A stretch of 64,000 nucleotides of DNA from Rhodobacterales bacterium (GCA_002747035.1 PDRZ01000022.1:38081-102080), one strand, 5' to 3'. Numbered from the stretch's first letter, positions 28,812 through 39,380 are shown. Made by a program: numbers and translations. The notes: generated by a model not told the origin, from the letters alone.

Positions 28812-29462
28812 TTAGCGAAACAGGCGGGGCAGGATAAGCAAAGCCAGCCCGACGCCGACAATCTGCATCACGATGAACATCGCGATATGGCCGGGGTAGA
28901 TCCCTGCGAACGTGTCGCTGAACCCGCGCGCGATGGTCACGGCGGGATTGGCAAAACTGGTGGACGAAGTGAACCAATAGGCCCCGGTGATGTAAAGCCC
29001 GACCAGAGCGGGCACCGCATCCGGTTTTTGCCGCACCCCGCCAAAGATCACGAACAAAAGCCCGAACGTGGCAAGGACTTCCGACGCCCATTGTGCAATG
29101 CCTGTACGATGCATGGTGGTCGAGCTTTGGAAAATCGCCATGTCGAACATCAGATGGGTCAGCCAGACGCCAACAATTCCACCCGCGATCTGAACCACCA
29201 CAAAGGGGACGACATCCTTCCAGTCATGTTCGCCCCGAATGGCAAAGGCCAAAGTCACCGCAGGGTTGAAATGCGCGCCCGATACCGGGCCAAGCGTGGT
29301 GATGATGACATAAAGCATCGCGCCCGTTGCAATAGCATTGGCCAACAGCGCAACCGCCACATTGCCGCCCGATAGGCTGTCCCCCATGATCCCGGAGCCG
29401 ACAACACCGATCAACAGCATCGCGGTGCCGATGAATTCCGAAAGCAGCTTTTGCGTGGTCAT
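28812..29462 (-). CDS. aqpS: Aquaglyceroporin linked to arsenate reductase (AqpS-like)
   Basis: A 216-residue six-helix MIP channel. Both NPA loops are present: SGAHFNPAVT (Asn66) and SFANPAVTIARGFSDTF near residue 180. It overlaps arsC by four bases (ATGA), as in the Sinorhizobium meliloti ars operon, where AqpS lets arsenite made by ArsC flow out down its gradient. The same role is inferred here. No arsR or arsB is in the neighbourhood. Confidence 0.87.
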   Translation of the reverse strand: MTTQKLLSEFIGTAMLLIGVVGSGIMGDSLSGGNVAVALLANAIATGAMLYVIITTLGPVSGAHFNPAVTLAFAIRGEHDWKDVVPFVVVQIAGGIVGVWLTHLMFDMAIFQSSTTMHRTGIAQWASEVLATFGLLFVIFGGVRQKPDAVPALVGLYITGAYWFTSSTSFANPAVTIARGFSDTFAGIYPGHIAMFIVMQIVGVGLALLILPRLFR

Positions 29463-29935
29463 GTCAGCTGTCCCACGCGATCCAATGCCGCCTTGAATTC
29501 CGCGTGATCCATGGTTTCGATGGGCAACTCCAACAGGGCCGTGGCCCGTTTTTCAAGGATGTCATAGGCGGTGCGGAACGCCGCGTCCCAGTCCGCTTCC
29601 TGCGCTGCCGCCGGGTCGTCTACGCCCCAATGGGCGCGCACCGGTGCACCGGGCCAGATCGGGCAGGTTTCGCCGGCGGCAGACGCGCACACGGTGATCA
29701 CGGCATCCATTTCGGGCGCATCGGCTTGGGCAAACTCGTCCCAGCTCTTGGACCGTGCACCAGCCGTGTCATGCCCCTTTTCCCCAAGCAGCCGCAGGGA
29801 TTGGGGATGCACCTCCCGCGCCGGATGAGACCCGGCCGAAAAGGCCGTGACGCGCCCGTCGCCAAGCGTGTTGAAAAGAGATTCAAGAAGGATCGAGCGG
29901 GCCGAGTTGCCGGTACAAAGCACAAGTATGTTCAT
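29459..29935 (-). CDS. arsC: Arsenate reductase, low-molecular-weight phosphatase type
   Basis: A 158-residue enzyme reducing arsenate to arsenite. The phosphatase loop is CTGNSARS with Cys7 and Arg13. Further Cys residues at 83 and 91 (VITVCASAAGETCPIWPG) supply the intramolecular thiol cascade of the thioredoxin-coupled class. It lies 42 bp after the binding-protein gene and overlaps aqpS. The reduce-then-export pairing is inferred from aqpS. No ArsR gene or recognisable ArsR box was found. Confidence 0.88.
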   Translation of the reverse strand: MNILVLCTGNSARSILLESLFNTLGDGRVTAFSAGSHPAREVHPQSLRLLGEKGHDTAGARSKSWDEFAQADAPEMDAVITVCASAAGETCPIWPGAPVRAHWGVDDPAAAQEADWDAAFRTAYDILEKRATALLELPIETMDHAEFKAALDRVGQLT

Positions 29936-29977
29936 GCTGCCCCGCTAATCGGATTCTGTAACATTTTCATGACATGT

Positions 29978-31789
29978 TCACTCTTCCCACCACCAGACTT
30001 CGGGAAGAAACCAGGGTCCATCTCCGTAAACCGGCAGGGTGTCGGGATATTTCAACCGGGCATCATGAGCAATACGACCCACCCCGTATTGATAGGTCGG
30101 GATTACATAGCGCCCTGCCATCAACACCCGGTCAAGCGCCCGCACCGCAGCTTCGAATTCGTCGATCCGGCTGGTGCGCAGCATCAGGGCAATCATTTCT
30201 TCGGCAGCGGGGGAATTCATCCCCATGAGGTTGCGTGACCCTTCCTCTGACACGCCCTTGGACCCCCAATAAAGCCATTGTTCATTGCCGGGGCTTAACG
30301 ACAAATCCCTGCGAAAATCGGTCATGTCGAAGTCAAAGCTTTGAAGTCGTGAAAAATATTGTGCGTTGTCAACAACTTCAACTGTAGCCTTGACACCGAT
30401 ACGCTTCAGGGACGTTACAAAGATATTGGCGAAGGCCTGCTTTTCCTTGGCCCCCTGTGGCAACAGGATCGCGAACTCAAAGGGGGTGCCTTTGGCATCT
30501 TTCATGATGCCCTGATCGGCCACAAAACCAACCTCTTCCAACAGTTTGAGCGCACGGCGCAGGTTTTTGCGATTGCGCACGGTTCCGTCCGACCGGGGAA
30601 GCGCATAGCCCTCCAACGCGCCGGGGGGCAGGCTATCGGCAAAGGGCAACAACAGCTCACGCACCTCGTCTGTGGCCGGGCCGTTGCGCATTCCCAGACG
30701 GGTGTTTGAAAAATAGGATGGTATCCGGGTCTGTCGTCCGCCTGTGATGGTATCGTTCATGTATTCGAAGTTGAAAGCCAGCAACATCGCCTCGCGTACC
30801 CGCCAATCGGCAAAGACATCGCGCCGGGTGTTCATCACGAACCCGGTCATGCCGCTGGGTTTGCCATGGGCGATCTCTGATTTTACGATTTCGCCCGCGC
30901 GGGCCGCCGGAAAATCATACCCGGTCGCCCATTTTTCGGCATTGCCTTCACGATAGACCGATAGTTCCCCGGCCTTGAAAGCTTCGAACATCACCGAGGC
31001 GTCGCCAAAATACTCGATACGGATTTCATCAAGATTGGCGGTGCCGCGGCGCAGGGGCAGGGCATTGGCCCAATAGTCGGGGTTTCGCACAAGCTGAACA
31101 TAGCGACTTGGTTCGAAATCCTTCACCACATAGGGTCCCGTGCCGATGGGCGGTTCAAACCCGGACTCGGCAAAATCCCGGTCGGCGTACTGGGACTTCT
31201 TCAGGATCGGGCGCATCCCCGCGATGAGCGCCAGTTCGCGGTCCTTGGTGTTGAAGGTTATACGAACGGAACGCGGCCCCGTTACCGTGATCGTGTCAAC
31301 CTTGCCCGCAAATCCCAGGTAACGGGGATGCCCCTTGGACCCCAGCGTTTCGTAAGACCACACAACGTCTTCCACGGTCACGGGCGAGCCATCCGAAAAC
31401 CGCGCCTCTGGTCGCAGGGTGAATTCAACCCATTCGCGCTCGGGTCCAACCCGAATCGATTCGGCGAGAAGCCCGTAAAGCGCGAAGGGTTCCGAGCGAT
31501 TCCGCCCCATCAGGCTTTCATAGCCAAGAAAGCGAAGCTGCCAGGGCACCTTGCCTTTGAGGATGAACGGATTGAGGCTGTCGAACCCGCCGGTGTTTCC
31601 TGTCACCATCCGCCCGCCCTTGGGCGCATCGGGGTTGGCATGGGGCAGGGACACAAAATCCGGTGGCAATTCCGGTGCGCCATACATAGCTATGCCATGC
31701 GTCGATTCTGTTACGCCCATTCCGGGCGCGAGAATCAGTGTCAAACCGGTCGCAACGGACCGAAGTTTTCGGAAATAATCTGACGCCAT
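29978..31789 (-). CDS. Extracellular solute-binding protein, family 5 (oligopeptide/YejA type)
   Basis: A 603-residue periplasmic binding protein with an N-terminal signal segment (about 8-28). Typical family-5 features are ALYGLLAESI, the LRPEARFSDGSPVTVEDVVWSYE block, GTGPYVVKDFEPSRYVQLVRNPDYW near 215, and a C-terminal IPTYQYGVGRIAHDARLKYP. It resembles YejA of microcin/peptide transporters. No permease or ATPase genes are in the window, so it is an orphan or serves a transporter elsewhere. It lies upstream of arsC on the same strand, so co-transcription is possible. Confidence 0.87.
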   Translation of the reverse strand: MASDYFRKLRSVATGLTLILAPGMGVTESTHGIAMYGAPELPPDFVSLPHANPDAPKGGRMVTGNTGGFDSLNPFILKGKVPWQLRFLGYESLMGRNRSEPFALYGLLAESIRVGPEREWVEFTLRPEARFSDGSPVTVEDVVWSYETLGSKGHPRYLGFAGKVDTITVTGPRSVRITFNTKDRELALIAGMRPILKKSQYADRDFAESGFEPPIGTGPYVVKDFEPSRYVQLVRNPDYWANALPLRRGTANLDEIRIEYFGDASVMFEAFKAGELSVYREGNAEKWATGYDFPAARAGEIVKSEIAHGKPSGMTGFVMNTRRDVFADWRVREAMLLAFNFEYMNDTITGGRQTRIPSYFSNTRLGMRNGPATDEVRELLLPFADSLPPGALEGYALPRSDGTVRNRKNLRRALKLLEEVGFVADQGIMKDAKGTPFEFAILLPQGAKEKQAFANIFVTSLKRIGVKATVEVVDNAQYFSRLQSFDFDMTDFRRDLSLSPGNEQWLYWGSKGVSEEGSRNLMGMNSPAAEEMIALMLRTSRIDEFEAAVRALDRVLMAGRYVIPTYQYGVGRIAHDARLKYPDTLPVYGDGPWFLPEVWWWEE

Positions 31790-31868
31790 TTTGGCAACAA
31801 TCCTGATCTGCCCTTGTTTTCTTGACGCTCACCGTAACGGGGGTTTTCCGCCTTATCAAACTTTTAGC

Positions 31869-31897
31869 TTGGACTCTGAGCGCGCAATTGCTTATAA
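31869..31897 (+). promoter_or_regulatory. Near-consensus sigma70 promoter for a candidate small RNA
   Basis: TTGGAC (31869-31874), 17 bases, then TTATAA (31892-31897). Spacing is ideal. No gene lies downstream on this strand before the terminator at 31952, so it should make a short transcript starting near 31904. Confidence 0.55.
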
Positions 31898-31903
31898 AGA
31901 GGG

Positions 31904-31979
31904 CACTGCTCGATAGGTTTCTTGCCTGTATGAAACCTGCCTCAATAACTTAACCCCGGCTTCGCGCCGGGGTTTTTTT
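31904..31979 (+). ncRNA. Candidate small RNA, about 75 nt, with its own promoter and terminator
   Basis: The segment lies between the promoter at 31869-31897 and a strong intrinsic terminator. It has a first hairpin AGGTTTC (31915-31921) / GAAACCT (31932-31938) with a 10-nt loop, a single-stranded linker (GCCTCAATAACTTAA region), then the terminator hairpin. There is no convincing start codon or reading frame. This is the layout of an Hfq-type trans-acting small RNA. I do not recognise the family. It is divergent from the binding-protein gene. Confidence 0.5.
31952..31979 (+). terminator. Strong intrinsic terminator
   Basis: CCCCGGC, loop TTCGC, GCCGGGG, flanked by AA/TT and followed by seven T (31973-31979). 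It points away from the minus-strand binding-protein gene and has no plus-strand protein gene before it. Confidence 0.85.
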
Positions 31980-32058
31980 GTCTGGGCCAATCTGGCAATT
32001 CAATAAATATGTGAGGGCAGATTGCGACGGTCCGAGCGGAAGTCGTCATCGCGCGCCA

Positions 32059-32173
32059 TAAAGCGTTTCCAGTTATTGTTGGATCACAGAAATAGCTGAA
32101 AACGCCCACATCCCTACTGTGTTGTGCTGCGCTTCCACATCACGCTGAGTCGACGTAACGCAGAAACGCTTTA
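32059..32173. repeat. Full-length palindromic repeat abutting an IS630 remnant
   Basis: A 115-bp copy running from TAAAGCGTTTCCAGTTATTG to GCAGAAACGCTTTA. Its right end coincides with the point where the IS630 transposase frame begins, already lacking its N-terminal half. Confidence 0.78.
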
Positions 32174-32673
32174 TCTGGAAAGGCTGGCTGTCATCGATGA
32201 GACTTCGGTCAAGACCAACATGGCGAAGACAACAGGCTGGGCTCCTCGCGGCCAGCGCCTGATTGATCAGGCACCCTTCGGCCATTGGCGCACTGCGCCA
32301 TGATCGGCTGGACGCCCCATGGGTCATTGATGGAGCGATGAACAGCGAGATATTTACCCTCTACACCGAAACCCAACTGGTGCCGACCCTGCGGGAGGGT
32401 GACGTGGTCATTCTGGACAACCTCTCCAGCCACAAAGCACTGGTTGCCGCTGAAGTTCTGCACAGTATCGGCGCGTGGTTCCTGTTTCTTCCCCGATACA
32501 GCCCAGACCTGAACCCCATAGAAATGGCGTTCTCGAAGCTCAATAATCTGATCCGAAAAGCCGCCGCACGAACCTAGGACCAGCTATGGGATGCTGTCGG
32601 ACAGGCCTGCGACCTCTTCTCCGAAGAAGAATGCTACAACTACTTCAAAGCTGCGGGACATGCACGTGCGTAG
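32174..32673 (+). pseudogene. IS630-family transposase remnant (C-terminal half, broken)
   Basis: The translation gives AVIDETSVKTNMAKTTGWAP, then APFGHW, then after a small deletion and frame change ALRHDRLDAPWVIDGAMN, VVILDNLSSHK and SPDLNPIEMAFSKL. These are the DDE-domain motifs of IS630-family transposases: first Asp in IDET, second in ILDN, Glu in NPIE. The first roughly 170 residues are missing, about 7 residues are deleted near 32280, and a TAG at 32575-32577 interrupts the last part, which continues to EEECYNYFKAAGHARA. Nothing recognisable follows to 32893; a degraded IS end may lie near 32764. Confidence 0.85.
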
Positions 32674-32893
32674 GCTCATTCACGCAGGGCGGTCTGGAGT
32701 GAGGCGGTAACCCCAACCAACTCGGTCTGGATCGAATGAATAACCTGTTTAAAGATCACAGCTAGAGCGTGCCCGCGAACCGATTGAGGCTCATGCTGAC
32801 CTGTCGGAGGCTGGATCAACGGTGCAAGTGCGCATCGTCCCTCACCCCCCCAAACACAGGGGGGGTGCGATGTTCAGACCCCGATCAAGCGCC

Positions 32894-34948
32894 TTACCGT
32901 CGTCTGCGGCGACGCCGGCCTTCGCCATTTGCTACGGGATCGCCGCCGGTGTTAAAGGACACGTCGGGCAGGGTGACCGCCGCATTCAGGATCGGGAAGG
33001 GCTCAACCGCGTTGGGAATGGCGCTGGCATTCACGAAATGCTCCTGGAACCGGGGTTCGATGGCCGTTTCGATCTTGATAATCCGCCGTACGGTTTCTTC
33101 GATTTCGCTGCGAGAGTCCGAATTGAGCAACGCGATACGCGCCCCGGTGCCCGCCGCGTTGCCCGCACTTGTCACCTTTTCGGGCGCGCAATCGGGGATC
33201 ATGCCCAACACCATCGCGTGTTTTGGCGAGATATGCGCCCCGAATGCACCGGCCAGGACAACCCTGTCCACGGTATCGACGCCAAACTTGTCCATCAACA
33301 ACCGCGCCCCGGAATAAAGCGCGGCCTTGGCCATCTGGATCGCGCGGATATCGGGGTTGGTGACCGTGATGGTCGGACCTCCTTCGGCGCTGCCGTTCCA
33401 CAACAGATAGGAATGGGTGCGCCCATCTTTGATACAACGCGCCGTGCCGGTCTGTTCGGCGGATCCGATCAGCCCGGATTGATCCAATATCCCCGCCATC
33501 CGCATTTCGGCAATCACCTCGATGATGCCCGAACCACAGATGCCGGTAATCCCGGTGGTGGCAATCGCTTCGGCGAACCCGTCTTCGTCGGACCACAGCT
33601 CGGATCCGATCACGCGGAACCGCGGCTCCTTGGTCACCGGGTCGATTTCCACACGTTCAATGGCCCCGGGCGCGGCGCGCTGGCCGCTGGTGATCTGCGC
33701 CCCTTCAAAGGCCGGGCCGGTGGGCGAGGAACAGGCCAGCACCTTTTCACGATTGCCCAACAGGATTTCGGCGTTTGTACCCACATCGACAACCAATACG
33801 AGGTCGTCGGATTTATCCGGTGCTTCGGAAAGCGCCACGGCGGCGGCATCCGCGCCCACGTGCCCCGCGATACAAGGCAACAGGTAGACCCGCGCAGAAG
33901 GGTGAATGCTCAGATCCAGATCGCCGGCGCACAACCGCATGGCGTTGCTGGTGGCAAGGGCAAAAGGTGCCTGACCCAATTCAAACGGATCAATGCCCAG
34001 AAACAGGTGGTGCATGACCGGGTTACAGACAAATACCGAATCCACGATCAGATCCTTGTCGACCTCGGCCTCTGCGGCAATCTGCACGAAAAGAGCATTC
34101 ATGCCTTCGCGCACCGCGCGCGTCATTTCATCGGCACCGCCCGAGTTCATCATGGAATAGCTGACCCGGCTCATCAGGTCTTCGCCAAACCGGATCTGGG
34201 GGTTCATGATGCCGGAACTGGCCACCACGGCCCCGGTTTGCAAATCGCACAAATGCGCCGCAATGGTGGTCGATCCAAGGTCCACGGCCAGCCCATAGAT
34301 CGTCCCGTCGTAATAGCCGGGCCAGATATGCATGATCCGCGGCGGGTTTTCCGCATCGCCAAGATGCACGGCCACCGTCGCCTTCCAATCGCCTTTGCGC
34401 AGGATGGGTTGCATGGATTGCAGGATATGCAGATCGGCTCGCACGCCCTCAAGCTGCCATTGCTCGGCCAGCGCCACGATCAGCCGCTCCAGATCGCCAG
34501 AGGGGTCGTGCATGTCCGGTTCCTGAACCTCGACATAATAGAGTTTGACCGAGGGATTCATGGTGATGTCCCGCGCCTCGGCCCGTTTGCGCACCACCTG
34601 TTTGTGCACCTGGCTTTCGGGGGGCACGTCGATCACCACATCGCCCTGAACCGTCGCCTGGCATCCAAGACGACGCCCGTCGATCAGACCCCGTTTGGAT
34701 TTGTAGCGTTCTTCAACCGGGTTCCATGCGGACAAGGCGTCCGGCTCTACCGTCACCCCGTGTTTGGGAAACTCGCCAAAGGACGGCGTCACCTGGCATT
34801 TCGCACAGATACCCCGACCGCCGCACACGCTATCGACATCGACGCCCAATTGCCGGGCGGCCGTCAGAACCGGTGTTCCAATTTCAAAACGCCCCCGTTT
34901 GCCAGAGGGCGTAAAAACGACAAGCACGCGGTCCTGTTGGGTGGTCAT
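32894..34948 (-). CDS. Corrinoid-protein reductive activator (2Fe-2S ferredoxin + ASKHA domain)
   Basis: A 684-residue protein. The N-terminal plant-type ferredoxin domain has Cys42, Cys48, Cys51 (VCGGRGICAKC) and Cys96 (RLGCQA) for one 2Fe-2S cluster. A linker follows, then the ASKHA ATPase domain with AVDLGSTTIAAHLCDL, VVDVGTNAEILLGN and the late VLAGAFGAHIS. Relatives (RamA, RACo) reduce cob(II)alamin to cob(I)alamin in methyltransferase corrinoid proteins. No methyltransferase or corrinoid protein is encoded nearby, so its partner is unknown. The C-terminus ends in seven Arg. The start ATG 34948 follows AAAGGCAG. Confidence 0.85.
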   Translation of the reverse strand: MTTQQDRVLVVFTPSGKRGRFEIGTPVLTAARQLGVDVDSVCGGRGICAKCQVTPSFGEFPKHGVTVEPDALSAWNPVEERYKSKRGLIDGRRLGCQATVQGDVVIDVPPESQVHKQVVRKRAEARDITMNPSVKLYYVEVQEPDMHDPSGDLERLIVALAEQWQLEGVRADLHILQSMQPILRKGDWKATVAVHLGDAENPPRIMHIWPGYYDGTIYGLAVDLGSTTIAAHLCDLQTGAVVASSGIMNPQIRFGEDLMSRVSYSMMNSGGADEMTRAVREGMNALFVQIAAEAEVDKDLIVDSVFVCNPVMHHLFLGIDPFELGQAPFALATSNAMRLCAGDLDLSIHPSARVYLLPCIAGHVGADAAAVALSEAPDKSDDLVLVVDVGTNAEILLGNREKVLACSSPTGPAFEGAQITSGQRAAPGAIERVEIDPVTKEPRFRVIGSELWSDEDGFAEAIATTGITGICGSGIIEVIAEMRMAGILDQSGLIGSAEQTGTARCIKDGRTHSYLLWNGSAEGGPTITVTNPDIRAIQMAKAALYSGARLLMDKFGVDTVDRVVLAGAFGAHISPKHAMVLGMIPDCAPEKVTSAGNAAGTGARIALLNSDSRSEIEETVRRIIKIETAIEPRFQEHFVNASAIPNAVEPFPILNAAVTLPDVSFNTGGDPVANGEGRRRRRRR

Positions 34949-35622
34949 GATCTGCCTTTGGTGTTTTCACGCATGTGTTCAGGATAAAGCTGCACTTGGC
35001 AAGCGAAAGCTGGCAAGCGGCACGCAGAAGCAGTTTAGCGGCATGTTTCTGTTTTGACCGGGTCCGCTTTGACCGGGGTCGCCGGATTGTCGCACCTCAC
35101 AAAAGCACCCGAGAGTATAGATGGTGAAAGCCAGACAACAGGGTAAACCCGTTTGGACCCGTCCATCTCCGGTCCGGGACACCACGGCCGAACCGAACAG
35201 CAAACGGGTCCTGTCCGCCCGTGGATCAACCCGTGAAACAGCTATAGCCAAACGACACAACTGTGATTGTGCCTTTTGACTATAAATCTTTGATTTTACG
35301 CTGATACTTCGTGTGTTTTGGGGCCAAAATCCACTCCCGTCAGCTATATGAACCATGATCGCGTTGCGCCGGACGTGTGCAACCTCATCACGTGACGGGC
35401 GACGCGTGACCAGGCGCAGGATGACCCGGTCAAGCCGAAACCCCGTTCAAACCAAAATATTGGCGCGCAATAAAGGGCAGTGACGCGGTTCTCCAATGTA
35501 ACTGTGCCAGCTAGTCGGGTGTCAAAGCAATCCGTATTCAAATCCGTATTCACCTGTGGTGGATCGTACCTGTGTAACACCGCATGTGCTGGCAGTTCGC
35601 TCCGGCTGACCGCACTGGGAAG
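34949..35622. other. 674-bp gene-free leader region between activator and agmatinase genes
   Basis: No credible coding frame on either strand. It contains a 9-bp inverted repeat, ACCCGTTTG (35147-35155) and CAAACGGGT (35201-35209), and a tandem pair of TCCGTATTCA near 35529-35550. It would be the 5' region of the activator gene at 32894-34948. I looked for cobalamin-riboswitch boxes and found none. Confidence 0.4.
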
Positions 35623-36588
35623 TCACGCCTTATCCGCTCTGCGCTCATGAAAAATGAACCCCAGCGTATTAAGCAGGAGTTGCGCCGCCAGAATCGACGT
35701 GGACCCGGTTGGATCATAGTCCGGGGCAACTTCGACAAGGTCGATGCCGATCACATCGTGACGCATGGACAGGGCCTGCATCATTTCGAGCACTTCGTAA
35801 TATAGGAAACCGCCATGGCTGGGCGTACCCGTGCCGGGCGCGATAGAAGGGCAAAAGGCATCAATGTCGATGGTGACATAAACCCGCGCACCTTCGGGGA
35901 TGCGGTTGATGACGCCTTGCGGGCCGTGGCTCCGGGCCTGCCGCACGGATAGAATGTCCGACCCCATCGCGCGCGCCGCCTCATAGCCTTCCTTGGCCGT
36001 GGAGCTGACATTGCGGATGCCAACCTGGGTCAACCCGGTGACATAGGGTTTCTCGGCGGCCCGCCGCATGGGGTTGCCGTGGCCATGGCGCACTCCGTGG
36101 CGTTCGTCCACGAAATCCAGATGGGCGTCAATCTGCAACACATGAAAGTCTCCCTGGGCGTCAAAGGCATTGATACAGGGGATATTGATCGAGTGATCGC
36201 CGCCGATCACCACAGGCAGGACCCCGGCCGACAGGGCCGCACGTACGCCGGTTTCGATATTGGCATGGGACCTGGCGGTATCTGTATGCACGATATCCGC
36301 GTCGCCCATATCGACAATACGCACCGATCCGGGCAGGTATGTTGCATCGTCCTCGTGATCATAAGCTCCCGCATGACCGAAGGAAAAAAGGGTTGACGCC
36401 TCGCGCACCCCACGCGGCCCGAACCGGGCGCCTGACCGCCATTGCGTACCAAAGTCGAAAGGCGCGCCAAGAATTGCAACATCCGCGTCGATCGCGCTCC
36501 AGTCGCTGACATAGGGGCGCTTGCCAAAGGTTGAGATGCCAACAAAGGGAAGGTCCAGCCGCCCCGATTCATATCCATGCCCTGTCAT
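35623..36588 (-). CDS. speB: Agmatinase / ureohydrolase family enzyme
   Basis: A 321-residue manganese enzyme of the arginase-agmatinase family, releasing urea from a guanidino substrate. Metal ligands are visible in VIGGDHSI, QIDAHLDFVDE, and TIDIDAFCPSIAPGTGTPSH. The extended N-terminus (TFGKRPYVSDWSAIDADVAILG) and the GTQWRSGARFGPRGVREAS segment fit agmatinases, but guanidinobutyrase or a related activity is possible. The start ATG 36588 is preceded by GGGAGAC. It is divergent from guaB. Confidence 0.87.
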   Translation of the reverse strand: MTGHGYESGRLDLPFVGISTFGKRPYVSDWSAIDADVAILGAPFDFGTQWRSGARFGPRGVREASTLFSFGHAGAYDHEDDATYLPGSVRIVDMGDADIVHTDTARSHANIETGVRAALSAGVLPVVIGGDHSINIPCINAFDAQGDFHVLQIDAHLDFVDERHGVRHGHGNPMRRAAEKPYVTGLTQVGIRNVSSTAKEGYEAARAMGSDILSVRQARSHGPQGVINRIPEGARVYVTIDIDAFCPSIAPGTGTPSHGGFLYYEVLEMMQALSMRHDVIGIDLVEVAPDYDPTGSTSILAAQLLLNTLGFIFHERRADKA

Positions 36589-36725
36589 TTCGGGTCTCCC
36601 TGTTTGTTTTTACTGACCCTGAGACCAAAAGCCGCCCGCGACAAGGGCGAATTCCCGCGCCGGGCTGAATGGTCAATGGTCATGCCCTGAATTGGGCTTT
36701 CCTTGTGCTGCGAGACATGAGATAG

Positions 36726-38210
<1,485 letters not shown>

Positions 38211-39380
38211 ATGACCCCCGGCGCGCGGTTTCAGGCGGCGATAGAATGTCTGGACGCCATTCTAGCGGGCGCTCCGGCGGAAAAAGTGCTGACCGGCTGG
38301 GCGCGCCGCTCGCGCTTTGCAGGGTCCAAGGATCGTGCGGCGGTACGCGACCACGTTTATGACGTGCTGCGCCAACGCAATTCTCTTGCGGCCCTGTCGG
38401 GACAACCCGGTGGGCGCGGCCTTGTTCTGGGGCTTGTGATGTCCCAGGGCGTGAACCCGGGCACGATCTTCAACGGGGAAGGCCACGCGCCGCCTGTCCT
38501 TGAGCCAGAAGAGCTTGAGCCGCAGGAGACAGGAACGGGGTATCCGGGGCAGGCGCTGAATCTTCCCGACTGGCTCATCCCCGTGCTGAAACGATCCCTG
38601 GGCGACTCATTTCAAGACACCCATGCCGCGCTTGGTCGGCGCGCGCCGGTCTATCTGCGTGTGAACGGGATGAAATCGACGGTGGAACAGGCTGCGGCTC
38701 TGTTACGGAAAGGGGGGATCGAAACCCGCCCCACAACAACCTCCGAGCTTGCTCTGGAAGTGACCATGGGGGCGCGTCGACTCTCTCAATCGGACGCCTA
38801 TCAATCCGGGTTGGTTGAGCTTCAGGACCTGTCCAGCCAATCCGCGATGGAGGCCGTCCCCCTGTCTCCCGGCGACCGTGTGCTTGACTATTGCGCCGGA
38901 GGGGGCGGCAAGTCGCTGGCCCTTGCTGCGCGGGTCAAGGCAAAGTTCTTTGCACATGATATCGCCCCCAGGCGCATGAATGATCTTTCTGCGCGGGCGA
39001 AACGGGCGGGTTCGCATATCACTCAGCTTGATCCTGCCGAGGTTGCCCGCCACGCTCCATATGACACGGTTTTGTGCGATGTGCCCTGTTCGGGCAGCGG
39101 CACCTGGCGCCGGGATCCGGATGCCAAGTGGCGATTTGATCGCGCCGCGCTGGATCGGCTTCTGGCGGTTCAGGCCGAAATTCTGGATGACACCCAGGCG
39201 CTTGTCGCTGAGGGCGGACAGCTCATCTATACCACCTGCAGCCTGATTGACGAAGAAAACGAGTGGCAAATCGACAGGTTCTGTCAGCGAAATCCGGCAT
39301 GGTCGGTGAAAGAGGCCAAGGGTTGGTTGCCGTCTGGTGGGGGCGATGGTTTCTTTTTTGCACGCTTGACGCGCAACTGA
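38211..39380 (+). CDS. RsmB/NOP-family RNA (cytosine-5) methyltransferase
   Basis: A 389-residue SAM-dependent enzyme of the RsmB/RsmF/Nop2 family. An N-terminal NusB-like region is followed by the catalytic domain: the SAM-binding LDYCAGGGGKSLALA, the nucleophile motif DVPCSGSGTWRRDPD, and the second Cys in YTTCSLIDEEN. It methylates rRNA, most likely 16S. It begins directly after the guaB TAA, implying co-translation. The exact target base cannot be inferred from sequence alone. Confidence 0.88.
   Translation: MTPGARFQAAIECLDAILAGAPAEKVLTGWARRSRFAGSKDRAAVRDHVYDVLRQRNSLAALSGQPGGRGLVLGLVMSQGVNPGTIFNGEGHAPPVLEPEELEPQETGTGYPGQALNLPDWLIPVLKRSLGDSFQDTHAALGRRAPVYLRVNGMKSTVEQAAALLRKGGIETRPTTTSELALEVTMGARRLSQSDAYQSGLVELQDLSSQSAMEAVPLSPGDRVLDYCAGGGGKSLALAARVKAKFFAHDIAPRRMNDLSARAKRAGSHITQLDPAEVARHAPYDTVLCDVPCSGSGTWRRDPDAKWRFDRAALDRLLAVQAEILDDTQALVAEGGQLIYTTCSLIDEENEWQIDRFCQRNPAWSVKEAKGWLPSGGGDGFFFARLTRN

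Noticed and set aside
32822-34987. Plus-strand frame of 721 codons opposite the corrinoid activator
   Set aside because: Antisense shadow; His/Gly-rich without domains, whereas the minus strand encodes ferredoxin and ASKHA motifs.
35121-35280. Possible small gene starting ATG 35121 (MVKARQQGKPVW...)
   Set aside because: No ribosome site and composition unlike a conserved small protein; spans the 9-bp inverted repeat.
34949-35622. Cobalamin riboswitch before the corrinoid activator
   Set aside because: No B12-box-like conserved segment was found on the relevant strand.
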